This document shows, one piece after another, positions 50,031-60,884 of a stretch of 64,000 nt of DNA. Every line of letters begins with the position of its first letter. Position 1 is the stretch's first letter. The notes beneath the pieces were generated by a model. The model had not been told where the DNA came from, did no database searches, and saw only the letters and a list, made by a program, of their open reading frames with translations. Where the stretch lies: the NCBI GenBank assembly GCA_029931535.1, contig JAQPZY010001675.1:3810001-3874000 (forward strand). The letters run 5' to 3'. The stretch is from Margaritifera margaritifera (lineage: Eukaryota; Mollusca; Bivalvia; Unionida; Margaritiferidae). Made by a program: the position numbers and the translations under genes.

Positions 50031-53000
50031 ACGTTATAATTGATGAGTTCTCATTAGCTAACAACAGTATTCCAATCTCCACACGTTATAATTGATGAGT
50101 TCTCATTAACTAACAACATTATTCCAATCTCCACACATTATAATTGATGAGTTCTCATTAACTAACAACATTATTCCAATCTCCACACGTTATAATTGAT
50201 GAGTTCTCATTAGCTAACAACAGTATTCCAATCTCCATCCGTTATAATTTATGAGTTCTCATTAACTAGCAACAGTACTCTAATCTCCACACATTATAAT
50301 TGATGAGTTTTCATTAGCTTGCAACAGTACTCCAATCTCCACACGTCATAATTGATGAGTTCTCATTAACTAACAACAGTATTCCAATCTCCACACGTTA
50401 TAATTGATGAGTTCTCATTAACTAGCAACAGTAGTCCAATCTCCACACGTTATAATTGATGCGTTCTCATTCACTAGCAACAGTATTCCAATCTCCACAC
50501 GTTATAATTGATGAGTTCTCATTAACTGGCAACAGTAGTCCAATCTCCACACGTTATAATTGATGCGTTCTCATTAACTAGCAACAGTATTCCAATCTCC
50601 ACACGTTATAATTGATGCGTTCTCATTCACTAGCAACAGTATTCCAATCTCCACACGTTATAATTGATGAGTTCTCATTAACTAGCAACAGTAGTCCAAT
50701 CTCCACACGTTATAATTGATGCGTTCTCATTCACTAGCAACAGTATTCCAATCTCCACACGTTATAATTGATGAGTTCTCATTAACTGGCAACAGTACTC
50801 CAATCTCCACACGTTATAATTGATGCGTTCTCATTAACTAGCAACAGTATTCCAATCTCCACACGTTATAATTGATGAGTTCTCCTTAACTGGCAACAGT
50901 ACTCCAATCTTCACACGTTATAATTGATGAGTTCTCATTAACTAGCAACAGTATTCCAATCTTCACACGTTATAATTGATGAGTTCTCATTAACTAACAA
51001 CATTATTCCAATCTCCACACGTTATAATTGATAAGTTCTCATTAGCTAACAACAGTATTCCAATCTCCACACGTTATAATTGATGAGTTCTCATTAACTA
51101 ACAACATTATTCCAATCTCCACACATTATAATTGATGAGTTCTCATTAACTAACAACATTATTCCAATCTCCACACGTTATAATTGATGAGTTCTCATTA
51201 GCTAACAACAGTATTCCAATCTCCATCCGTTATAATTTATGAGTTCTCATTAACTAGCAACAGTACTCCAATCTCCACACATTATAATTGATGAGTTTTC
51301 ATTAGCTAACAACAGTATTCCAATCTCCATCCGTTATAATTTATGAGTTCTCATTAACTAGCAACAGTACTCTAATCTCCACACATTATAATTGATGAGT
51401 TTTCATTAGCTAGCAACAGTACTCCAATCTCCACACGTCATAATTGATGAGTTCTCATTAACTAACAACAGTATTCCAATCTCCACACGTTATAATTGAT
51501 GAGTTCTCATTAACTAGCAACAGTAGTCCAATCTCCACACGTTATAATTGATGCGTTCTCATTCACTAGCAACAGTATTCCAATCTCCACACGTTATAAT
51601 TGATGAGTTCTCATTAACTGGCAACAGTAGTCCAATCTCCACACGTTATAATTGATGCGTTCTCATTAACTAGCAACAGTATTCCAATCTCCACACGTTA
51701 TAATTGATGAGTTCTCCTTAACTGGCAACAGTACTCCAATCTTCACACGTTATAATTGATGAGTTCTCATTAACTAGCAACAGTATTCCAATCTTCACAC
51801 GTTATAATTGATGAGTTCTCATTAACTAACAACATTATTCCAATCTCCACACGTTATAATTGATAAGTTCTCATTAGCTAACAACAGTATTCCAATCTCC
51901 ACACGTTATAATTGATGAGTTCTCATTAACTAACAACATTATTCCAATCTCCACACATTATAATTGATGCGTTCTCATTAACTAACAACATTATTCCAAT
52001 CTCCACACGTTATAATTGATGAGTTCTCATTAGCTAACAACAGTATTCCAATCTCCATCCGTTATAATTTATGAGTTCTCATTAACTAGCAACAGTACTC
52101 CAATCTCCACACATTATAATTGATGAGTTTTCATTAGCTAGCAACAGTACTCCAATCTCCACACGTTATAATTGATGAGTTCTCATTCACTAGCAACAGT
52201 ATTCCAGTCTCCACACGTTATAATTGATGAGTTCTCATTAACTGGAAACAGTACTCCAATCTTCACACGTTATAATTGATGAGTTCTCATTAACTAGCAA
52301 CAGTATTCCAATCTTCACACGTTATAATTGATGAGTTCTCATTAACTAGCAACAGTACTCCAATATACACACGTTTTAATTGATGAGTTCTCCATAACTA
52401 ACAACAGTACTTCAATCTCCACACGTTGTAATTGACGAGTTCTCATTAATTTACAACAGTATTCCAATCTCCACACGTTGTAATTGACGAGTTGTCATTC
52501 ACTAGCAACGGTATTTAAATCTCCACACGTCATAATTGACGAGTTGTCATTCACTAGCAACAGTATTCCAATCTCCACAAGTTGTAATTGATGAGTTTTC
52601 ATTCACTAGCAACAGTATTCCAATCTCCACATGTTGTAATTGATGAGTTGTCATTCACTAGCAACAATATTCCAATCTCCACATGTTATAATTGACGAGT
52701 TCTCATTCACTAGCAATAGTACTCCAATCTCCACATGTTGTAATTGATGAGTTCTCACGCACTAGCAACAGTGTTCCAATCTCCACACGTTATAATTGAC
52801 GAGTACTCATTAACTATCAACAGTATTCCAATCTCCACACGTTGTAACTGACGAGTACTCATTAACTAGCAACAGTAGTCCAATCTCCACGTTATAATTG
52901 ACGAGTTCTCATTCACTAGCAACAGTATTCCGATCTCCACACGTTATAATTGACGAGTTCTCATTCACTAGCAACAGTATTCCAATCTCCACACGTTATA

Positions 53001-53127
53001 ATTGACGAGTTCTCATTCACTAGCAACAGTATTCCAATCTCCACACGTTATAATTGATGAGTTCTCATTCACTAGCAACAGTATTCCAGTCTCCACACGT
53101 TATAATTGATGAGTTCTCATTCAATCT
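49965..53127. repeat. 52-bp minisatellite, ~60 copies, born from the LINE endonuclease
   Basis: About 60 head-to-tail copies of a 52-bp unit (ttccaatctccacacgttat, then aattgatgagttctcattaa, then ctagcaacagta). On the minus strand a unit reads VNENSSII-C-GDWN, i.e. the endonuclease segment that adjoins the array at 49965-50030. Since 52 is not a multiple of three the array has no open frame. Blocks of units recur at offsets of 832 bp (16 units, for example 50881 and 51713; 51219 and 52051) and 1092 bp (21 units, 50281 and 51373). Copies near the right end (about 52380-52900) are more diverged. Confidence 0.97.
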
Positions 53128-53421
53128 AAAATAATAAATCTCCCTTGACTGTCTCATCTTTCTCTATGAATTTCAAATTCAAAATTATTTCTAAACAATA
53201 TTGAAACCCCAGCACTAATACTAGAACAATAGCTAAATATACATCTGTATCCCCATTCTGCTGCCCAATATACTTCATTGTTCTTTGTTTTATGAGTTTC
53301 TTGAAAACATACTATAGATACATTCTTTTGTTTTACCCAATGAAAAATGCCAGTTTGTTTAAAGACCTGAACATTGCAGGCCTCTAACATTCATAGATAA
53401 AACTTTTATGTTATTATCCAT
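53128..53421 (-). pseudogene. LINE ORF2 endonuclease, N-terminal part
   Basis: The ATG at 53421 begins MDNNIKVLSMNVRGL, the usual start of an APE-type endonuclease (Asn of motif I). After a frameshift it continues VSIVCFQETHKTKNN (catalytic Glu in QETH), then AEWGYRCIFSYCSSISAGVS and ILFRNNFEFEIH, and runs to about FIILD at 53128, where the array begins. Roughly 45 residues that normally lie before the GDWN motif are replaced by the array. Confidence 0.8.
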
Positions 53422-54098
53422 AAAAACAGCAGAAATTTTACATATACATGTTCTTGTACAGGAATAAATGGAGCAACTATCACCTGAAATTTATCATGCT
53501 CGTGGCATTCACACACACAAAATATGAATGGCCGTCATAAAACCATCCATGATGTGACAGTACATGGTGCACATTGGACTGCAGTTTACATTTGATGCAG
53601 TGGACAATAAATTACCCAAAAAGTGAAACGAGTCCATCTGAGATAATTCTTATACAAGTCTGAAAGTCCTATACAGAACTAAACAAAATGAGCTTAGTGA
53701 ACCAGTAGGCATGGTAAATGTGAGTATACATTAAAAATGAATGAATGAAAGAAAAAGGAAGTATGAATGGGAGTATACATGGATGTGATGAATGAGTGAA
53801 GAATGGCTGAGATATATTGATCATAGATGAGTAATGTAGAAGATGAAGAATGAATGAATGAATGAGTAAATGAATGTGTATGAGTGAAGGAGTGAAAGAT
53901 AATTTATGAAATCAGTGAATGAATTGATGAAGCAAACAAATGGATGAGTGAAAAATGAATTTTATGGATTAATGAAAGAGCTGATTAGGAAAGGACTGAA
54001 GAGAAAAAAGAATGAATGAATTAATGGATGACAGAATGAAATTAAAACAACTGAGAGATGAATCAACAAATTAAGCAGAAAAATTAATGAATGAACTT
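53422..54098. other. LINE ORF1-ORF2 spacer with degenerate (GAAT)n
   Basis: It lies between the ORF2 start and the LTR element. About 53735-54090 is a worn GAAT/GATG tetranucleotide tract. No coding frame. The last four bases (54095-54098, actt) are one copy of the target-site duplication of the LTR element. Confidence 0.6.
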
Positions 54099-54539
54099 TG
54101 TTACCTCTAGGGGTTAGAAATAGTAACAAAAGAAAGAACGACTCAAACAAGCTTTCACAATTTATAAAATATAAATTTAATTTCCTAAAACATGAAATAT
54201 TTCAAACAAACAAAGTGAAAGAATTAAAAATAACTTACAGTTTAGAAATTCCTAAATAATCCTAAATGTCCTATTGAATTTTGATAATTCGGAAGTTAAT
54301 CCAAATTATTCCAAATGAAGTCACTAATGTGTTGATGTGCCACAAGAAACACAGTTTTAAATCCAAATGTTAATAATCCCAGGTAAACTCCTGTGAAAGT
54401 AGAATATTGTTAAGTTCCTTGAAGAATAGTACTTAAATCCAAAATGTACTATGTAGATAATAGATTTTCACCAGCTGATTTACAAACAATAATAATCTTC
54501 CTCAATAACCTTATGATTCTGCAGAACTGCAATGAATGC
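54099..54539 (-). repeat. 3' LTR of the gypsy-type element
   Basis: Starts tgttacctctaggggttag on the plus strand and ends ctgcagaactgcaatgaatgc. It is nearly identical to 59608-60049. Differences include cct/cat at the start, tgat/tcat near the end, and a missing T near 54480. On the element's own strand it is the 3' LTR. Its ends read TG...GC rather than TG...CA. Confidence 0.93.
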
Positions 54540-54914
54540 CCGTTCAGTGGTTATATTGGCATTATATAGTCGCTTACAGTGTAAAAGAGAATTTAAACTT
54601 CTAATACTACGACTTAGAATGAGCTATGTCAATAACCTTCTTTAACCAATCAGAAACTAGGTCGCGCATGTTACTGCTTGTAGTGCCTTTGCACTACAAT
54701 TAAAATACCTTATTACAAATCAACAAGATGTTGACACAGGATTCAGGTCATAAAAATCTGCACGCGCTACCACGTGATTAACCATTGTGGCTTAAGCTGA
54801 CCGACATAATTATTGATTTTTCCAGGACATAACATGACTCATGTAAACATGTTGAAGTACATTGTACTTGACAAATAGCGTTGGCTAATGAACTAAGGAA
54901 TTATAATACAATGA
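54540..54914. other. Interior of the LTR element, non-coding
   Basis: Between the 3' LTR and the RNase H scrap. No coding frame. No clear polypurine tract is visible next to the LTR on the minus strand, so this part may be altered or partly deleted. Confidence 0.45.
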
Positions 54915-55051
54915 TTATAAACCCAAATGAAAACTATTATAATTTAAAGATAATACATAATGCCGTAACATCTTTCTCCTTAGAGAAAAAGAAAATTTTA
55001 TACAATACAATTTTCTTTTGCCAAATGTTTTTAAAATATATAACTGATTGC

Positions 55052-55088
<37 letters not shown>

Positions 55089-55153
55089 ACGGTCATGTAT
55101 ACAAAACTGCAAACTGTAATAGTATGCACGTGAAAGTGCATCAGCAATCAAAT
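54915..55153 (-). pseudogene. RNase H C-terminal scrap
   Basis: Begins IADALSRAYYYS, the end of a Ty3/gypsy RNase H domain (the ADALSR motif). The rest of RNase H is missing: the RT frame ends in TTISEK and this motif follows within a few bases in a different frame, so an internal deletion joined them. A (TA)n tract at 55058-55085 lies within the trailing frame. Confidence 0.75.
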
Positions 55154-55847
55154 TTTCTCAGAAATAGTCGTAACCTTAGCTTCTATTGGTTGTATTTGAC
55201 CATGTCCCTCCACATGTCCTAAAAAGGTAACACAAGCACGGAAAAAGTCACTTTTATTCAAATTGATGGTTAGATTTGCTTCGCTGAGTCTTTTGAAGAA
55301 CTTCTTAATGGTTTTTATGTGGTCGTTCCATGTGGTGCTATATATGATGACATCATCGATGTAAGCATCACAGTTTCTTAATCCAGATGTTATCATATTC
55401 ATCAAACATTGGAAAGAACTTGGGGAACCCTTCATCCTAAATGGCATGACTTTGTGTTGGTAAAGTCCGTCTGGAGTCACGAATGTAGAAATTTCTTTTG
55501 CTCTCTCCGTAAGTGGAATTTGGTAGAATCCCTTCAAAAGGTCAAACTTTGTGACGTATTTGTCATTTCCAATCCTGTCAATATAGTCATCAATTCTAGG
55601 AATTGGAAATGAATCTGTCTTGGTGACACTATTTACTTTTCTATAATCAATACACATACGGAAAGTCTTATCTGGTTTCGGCACTAATATACAATGTGAA
55701 CTCAAGTCACTTTTACTTGGTTCGATAAAGTCATTCTCCAGTAAATACTGTATTTCTTTTTTTTTAGATAATCTTGTTTTAGAGGATTCACCCAATAAGG
55801 ATGTTGCTTTATAGGCACTGAATTCATTATTTCGACATCATGGAAAA
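55148..55847 (-). pseudogene. Reverse transcriptase
   Basis: The core frame (55795-55148) shows the RT blocks in order: HCILVPKPDKTFRMCIDYR, FPIPRIDD, FDLLKGFYQIPL, TFVTPDGLYQHKVMPFRMKG, SFQCLMN, the catalytic YIDD (about 55363-55352), and NKSDFFRACVTFLGH. The usual PFGM is PFRM here. A frameshift sits at an A9 run (55756-55764) just before the core, and another at about 55848 where the integrase-side frame ends. The leader frame between them (VEIMNSVPIKQHPYWVNPL) is intact. In life it copies the element's RNA in the particle; this copy cannot be made whole by normal translation. Confidence 0.92.
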
Positions 55848-57130
55848 TCATGTTGGTTCGTGTGGGAATATCTGTAAAAACAAATGTTCGTATTCTTTTA
55901 TCAGCTGTTTCAGTTCATTAATCTTAGGCGGCAGTAAATGTGCAAGTGTCTGGTCTAGATTGCCCAGAATTTTAGAATTGCGAAGAGTAGTCACTCCGAA
56001 GTCATCAGTATCCGATTTCTCATCTTCATTCAGATTTTGGACGTGTGGGACAGGTAGTACTAAATTAATTGGATAATTTATTTGGCTATCTCTGTCTACA
56101 TATTGTTTTATCATATTAATGTGGCAAAGTTGTTTCTGATTTCTCCTCCCAGGAGTATTAATAATGTAATTTAAATCACTCACTTTCTTATGAATGGTAT
56201 AGGAGCCATAATATGTAGCCTGAAGAGGATTTTGGGGTATGGGTAACGGAGCCAAAACTCTATCACCTGGCTGAAAGCTCCTATCTTTCGCTTGTTTGTC
56301 ATAGCTCAATTTCATTTTCGACTGGACAGATTTAAGATTAGTTCTTGCCACATCGCAAGCCTTTGACAATCTATTCCTACATTTAGAAACATAGTCCAGA
56401 AGATTTAACTCCGACTCTTTAGTAGAAAGAAGTCTTTCTTTCAATAAGTTTAATGGACCCCGGACAGAATGTCCGAACACAAGTTCAAAAGAACTAAATC
56501 CTAGAGATTCTTGCACTGACTCCTTTGCAGCAAACAACAACAATTGCACACCTTCATCCCAATCTTTCTCTGTCTCATAACAATATGACAATCATATTCT
56601 ATAAAGTCTGATGGAACCTTTCCAAAGCACCTTGACTTTGAGGGTGGTAAGCAGAGGATCTAAACTGTTGGATACCTAATTCACGCAAGACCTGTTGGAA
56701 TATACCAGACATGAAATTAGATCCCTGATCAGATTCTACAGACTTAGGGAGACCAAATAGTGTGAAAAACTTGACCAAAGCTTTCACTATGGTCTTAGTT
56801 TTTTTATTCCATAGAGGAATAGCTTCTGGAAATCTTGTGGACGCACACATAATCGTCAACAAGAATTGGTTGCCTAACTTGGTCTTAGGTAAAAGGCCGA
56901 CACAATCTACCATTATTCTACTAAATGGTTCATCAAAAGCAGGAATAGGTCACAGATGAGCTTTGGGTATCTTCTGATTGGGTTTTCCCACCATTTAACA
57001 AGTATGACAAGATCTACAAAACTTAGAAACATCACTCTTAAGTTTCGGCCAGTAAAAATGATTTAAGATCTTGTGATAGTTCTTATTAACTCCTAAATGA
57101 CCAGACAACGGAGTTTCATGGGCTAAACTA
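55848..57130 (-). pseudogene. Integrase
   Basis: The H2C2 zinc-binding region (about 57125-57002) reads HETPLSGHLGVNKNYHKIL then FCRSCHTC, followed by a TAG. Another stop follows near 56956. The core has the catalytic Asp in VDCVGLLP (56910), Asp in VESDQGSNF and Glu in HPQSQGALERF (about 56635), the D,D-35-E triad. A frameshift near 56595 precedes the C-terminal region (56591-55848), which includes LSYDKQAKDRSFQPGDRVLA and a chromatin-side YYGSYTIHKKVSDLNYII, the GPY/F-like module. The last ~60 residues (LDQTLAHLLPPKINELKQLI) are already the RT leader, showing the fused integrase-RT order. Confidence 0.92.
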
Positions 57131-57165
57131 AGTATTTCCTGTCTATACGACCTAGGAACTACTAT

Positions 57166-57639
57166 TTAATAAATAACTGACCACTCGTCACCAGTGGGTA
57201 CCTCAGGTTGTCTACATTTCCTCATAAGGACCACATTCTTCAAGAAGTAACAAGTTGCTTCTTGTGTGGCTTCAGTTTCACTCATAGCCCTTGAAAACAG
57301 ACAGGAGAGATCGGAATCTTCTTCCTGTAAGACAGCTAGTGATTGTCTTTTATCACCCTGATTAGATTTATGAGATTGTGTAGCGGAAAGAGTATCACTG
57401 TGGTCAATACTTCTTGATTGATCCAAACTAGGAGCAAAAGTGACCACATTAAAAGCCTGACCCAAAAAGGTGTCCTCTAAAGGAAATACATTCTGTTCAG
57501 CAACATCATTCTCAAGAGCACGCTTTGCCATAGCTCTAGTAACTGCACAAGCTGGTTATAAACCAGGGATTTCTACTTCGATAGGATGAACTCGTTGATC
57601 CATACAAGGCTTGTGAGTTACAAGTGAATTAACCACTAC
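57166..57639 (-). pseudogene. Protease-integrase linker of pol
   Basis: Same frame as the protease and integrase core, with stops just after LLLSNDLAGD (57640), near 57560 and at 57168-57166. Reads PACAVTRAMAKRALENDVA then an acidic, Ser/Gln-rich region (LAVLQEEDSDLSCLFSRAM). It is a linker of the polyprotein with no catalytic motif of its own. Confidence 0.6.
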
Positions 57640-58170
57640 CTAATCTCCAGCTAGGTCATTACTTAGTAATAAATGAATGCCCTTTATAGGCAAAGAAGCC
57701 ACAGCTCCTATGGTCACTGGTCCCGAAACTAAGTCTGATGACAAATTAACACAATGGAGAGGGACATTTACATATCCACATTCTACCCCCTGTATTAGTA
57801 CACTTTCACTAGTAGAAGACCTCTCAGAAAATGGCAAAGTACTTTCCAACAAAAGACTCTGAGAAGCTCCTGGTTCTCTTAATTTCTTAATAGGAGTAGT
57901 CTTAACCAAGTCACCAACAAGTGACACTGAACCCTTCGACATGAATGGTTCGTATTTCTCCATGACAAAATCAGACTGAGGTATGCAAACCTCCCCACAA
58001 GTATTTCTTTCAATACATGACCCTGACCTTGACTTCTTATAAACAAAAGCATTTGGAACTGCTCTGTTATAATTCCGTTGCCTATTTTTCAACCAGTGGC
58101 AATCAGAAATAACGTGCCCTTTCCTCTTACAATAAGTGCACATGGGGATAGATAAGGTTTTCTGATCCAT
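57640..58170 (-). pseudogene. Nucleocapsid zinc knuckle and aspartic protease
   Basis: The zinc knuckle CTYCKRKGHVISDC (C-x2-C-x4-H-x4-C) is at residues 11-24 of the frame. The retropepsin-type domain follows: LREPGASQSLLL at residues 97-108, then VLIQGVECGYVNVPLHCV, SGPVTIGAVASLPIKGIHLL and SNDLAG. The catalytic DTG is EPG here (residues 99-101), so even this otherwise clean domain would be inactive. A frameshift separates it from gag upstream. Confidence 0.85.
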
Positions 58171-58295
58171 CTTATCAGAAATTTAATTCTTTACAGTTAC
58201 ATCAGCTTGAGGTCTATACTCACACGAGACAGAAATGGTTTCTTAACAAAGACCTGTTGAGAGGAAGATCTATTTACAAATGGAACCTTGTGAAT

Positions 58296-59369
58296 CAGAG
58301 AGTATTCATCATCTGTACTAGCAGCTTTTCTAAAGTTTCAACATCTTTCTCATCAAGGTATACTCTAATGTCACTACTGACACAATTCTTGAATTCTTCA
58401 ATCAATACCAGTTGCTTAAGATTATCATAATCCTTATCAACCTTCTTGGACGTACACCATCTCGTAAACAAACGCTCTTTTTCCCATGCAAATTCTAAAT
58501 GAGTCTGGGTAGTTTCCTTTCTACAATTCCTAAAGTTTTGATGGTACGTCTCAGATACCATCTCATAAGCCCTCAAGATACTTTCTTTGACCACATCATA
58601 ATCAGCAGATTGTTCAGACGAGAGTGCAGTATAAATATCACTAGCTTTACCAGTAAACACACTCTGCAACAATGAGGTCCAATAATCTGTCGGCCATTTC
58701 AGATTCTCAGCAATTTTCTCAAAACTAAGAAAATATTTGTCTACCTCCTTTTCTCTAAAAAAAAAAGGGGGGGGGGACCTGTCTGATATGTTTGGCCAGA
58801 TCAAAGTATGAACCCGTATTGCCATGAGAGTGCCCTTTATTGGTCAATTCCAATTCCCTTAATATTAATTCCCTTTCCTTATCTCTTTCCCTTTCCTGTC
58901 TATCCCTTTCTTTTTCCTGTATTTCCCTATCTCTTTCCCTTTCTTTTCCCCGTATTTCCCTATCTCTTTCCCTTTCCAGACTATCCCTTTCCTTATCCTG
59001 TATTTCCCTATCTCTTTCCTCCCTTCTTTCTTGTCTTTCCCTATCCTTATCTCTCTCCTCTTTTCTATCATGCATTGGCATTTGCTCCCACTGAAGTTTA
59101 AGTTTTTCTAACTCTACTTCCTTTGCTATCTTTAATTTGATTTCTAAACTGGACGGAGTTTTCTTCTTCAAACTCAAAACACCCCCTTCAAAAACACCTT
59201 TTTGTACCAAATAGTCTATCAAAATATTCCTAATCTACCATTTCAAAAAAGAAGCTGTCGCTTCCGTAAGACTATAATGTTTAGCAACTTGAAGTAACTC
59301 GTCCTTTTTCAAGGACTCTAATTTCTCCTTGGTGGGAGCAGCTTTGAAACTCTCTATTTTGGATGTCAT
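58296..59369 (-). pseudogene. Gag
   Basis: The ATG at 59369 begins MTSKIESFKAAPTKEKLESL and reaches a TAG at 59237-59235 after FLKW, then continues in the same frame (IDYLVQKGVFEGG). A highly charged Arg/Glu/Asp repeat stretch (about 59060-58870; units like RERDREIQ) follows, then FDLAKHIRQVPP at a C10T10 run (58762-58781), where a frameshift occurs. The capsid-like part (KEVDKYFLSFEKIAENLKWP, YDVVKESILRAYEMVSETYH) ends near 58296. In this family Gag forms the particle core. Confidence 0.85.
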
Positions 59370-59581
59370 GATGAAAGCCTGTTCGTTTCTCAATTTATTC
59401 CTTAATCCGGAAATCAAAATGTCAAAGACCACTAAAATTTCAAACAATGAAATTCAAATCTAAAAAAAAACAATTTTCCGAAGTATTAAAATCTCTGAAA
59501 TATTAAACTTCGAAAATACGTTAATAATTTCAAATCCCGAAATATTAATAAAATTCGGATCTCGAAAATATTCAAATTTCG

Positions 59582-59599
59582 ATCCCGGAGGAGCCCCCA
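59582..59599 (-). promoter_or_regulatory. tRNA-Pro-type primer-binding site
   Basis: The minus strand reads tgggggctcctccgggat, eight bases from the 5' LTR. It matches the tRNA-Pro primer-binding site used by many retroviruses with one mismatch (C for G at position 10). Confidence 0.75.
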
Positions 59600-59607
59600 A
59601 TTTCTTC

Positions 59608-60049
59608 TGTTACATCTAGGGGTTAGAAATAGTAACAAAAGAAAGAACGACTTAAACAAGCTTTCACAATTTATAAAATATAAATTTAATTTCCTAAAAC
59701 ATGAAATATTTCAAACAAACAAAGTGAAAGAATTAAAAATAACTTACAGTTTAGAAATTCCTAAATAATCCTAAATGTCCTATTGAATTTTGATAATCCG
59801 GAAGTTAATCCAAAGTATTCCAAATGAAGTCACTAATGTGTTGATGTGCCACAAGAAACACAGTTTTAAATCCAAATGTTATTAATCCCAGGTAAACTCC
59901 TGTGAAAGTAGAATATTGTTAAGTTCCTTGAAGAAGAGTACTTAAATCCAAAATGTACTATGTAGATAATAGATTTTCACCAGCTGATTTTACAAACAAT
60001 AATAATCTTCCTCAATAACCTTATCATTCTGCAGAACTGCAATGAATGC
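59608..60049 (-). repeat. 5' LTR of the gypsy-type element
   Basis: Near-identical partner of 54099-54539. On the plus strand it starts tgttacatctaggggttag and ends aactgcaatgaatgc, followed by the duplicated target actt (60050-60053). It should hold the element's promoter and polyadenylation signal; I cannot place them. Confidence 0.93.
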
Positions 60050-60051
60050 AC

Positions 60052-60884
60052 TTACATTCTAATTTTCTTGTCAATTTCATCATAAGTATGAAATTGTATC
60101 CTTTTTGCTGATTTGGTTTTACTATATGCAAAACCATTAAAGTACCATGCACAGTCAATCTTCTGATGTTTGGTTAATTTATTAAAAAGTTCCATATTCA
60201 TCCTGGTCACATTCTCCACCAGTTTAATTCCTTTCTTTTCTTGAAATCCTTCCACTTCTTGATAAATGCAATTTTGCAGTAAAAACTCCACAATTTAACA
60301 ATAACTAGCCATGGATGTCCCTGTCAGCTGGAGATCCTATGCACCGACACTATGTCTGTGTTATCTAAGTCAATCCTTGTGACTTCCTTACAAATTTGGG
60401 AATTCTGTCTCTTAGATTTTCATTTTCCTCCTTCTCCAGCCCTAGAGCATAAACATTCATCTTTCTTGAGTAATGTTCATTTGATTTGAAGCTGCACTTG
60501 CTTGCTTCGATCTCCTGTCAGAGTTTTTCAGGTCACTCCTCAGTTTGTCATTTTCCTTCTTTGCCTCTTGTAATTTTCCTTGCAATTGGTGGTTCTCAAA
60601 TTCCAGTGAATCAACGCTATCCATTACCTCTCCCGTCCTCTCCTTTACTACCCTTTCACTATCTACAACCATCTCCTTTCTCAGATCTTCCTTCACATCA
60701 TCTAACAATTCCCTCACAATAGTTGAAACAATTTCTGTAAAGTCATCTTTTTTCACAAGGTCAGCAATAGCAGATGTGATATGTTCCTTACAAATGTTCC
60801 CTCTGATGCTTTGTGTTATTTCCTCAAGTCCAACTGAATTGCAATCAAGCCTGGATCACTCAAACTTGTGTTAGATGGCTCCAT
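60052..60884 (-). pseudogene. LINE ORF1 protein
   Basis: A candidate ATG at 60884 (MEPSNTSLSDPGL) is followed by shifts into the coiled-coil part (60756-60457; DFTEIVSTIVRELLDDVKED ... NHQLQGKLQEAKKENDKLRS). The text then passes through broken frames (about 60440-60300) to a C-terminal domain KGIKLVENVTRMNMELFNKL, CAWYFNGFAYSKTKSAKRIQ, FHTYDEIDKK, ending at the TAA 60054-60052. Coiled coil followed by an RNA-binding-type C-terminal domain is the plan of L1-type ORF1 proteins, a nucleic-acid chaperone in life. The gypsy-type element sits exactly at its stop codon. Confidence 0.7.

Larger units (their letters stand above)
54099..60049 (-). mobile_element. Ty3/gypsy-type LTR retrotransposon, integrase-before-RT (Gmr1-like)
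   Basis: Two ~441-bp LTRs, a primer-binding site, and gag, zinc knuckle, protease, integrase and RT, in that order on the minus strand, with a scrap of RNase H. The 4-bp duplication actt (54095-54098 and 60050-60053) marks the insertion. The integrase C-terminal region runs into the leader of the RT in one open frame, so the order is original, not a rearrangement. Integrase upstream of RT is the arrangement known from Gmr1-like Ty3/gypsy elements. The element is dead: at least six in-frame stops, about six frameshifts and a deletion of RNase H. The LTRs differ at only a few sites, so the insertion is not very old. Confidence 0.9.

Noticed and set aside
49965..53127. CRISPR array (also considered at 31699-32103, 61303-62046 and 62300-63232)
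   Set aside because: The repeats are contiguous tandem units without unique spacers and lie in eukaryotic DNA with no cas genes.
58808..59101. Plus-strand Phe/Pro/Ser-rich open frames opposite gag
   Set aside because: They are the antisense of the charged Arg/Glu repeat in gag.
54099..60049. Integrase-before-RT order caused by rearrangement of a normal gypsy element
   Set aside because: The integrase C-terminal module and the RT leader are continuous in one frame (56591-55848) and the LTRs and target duplication are in place on both sides.
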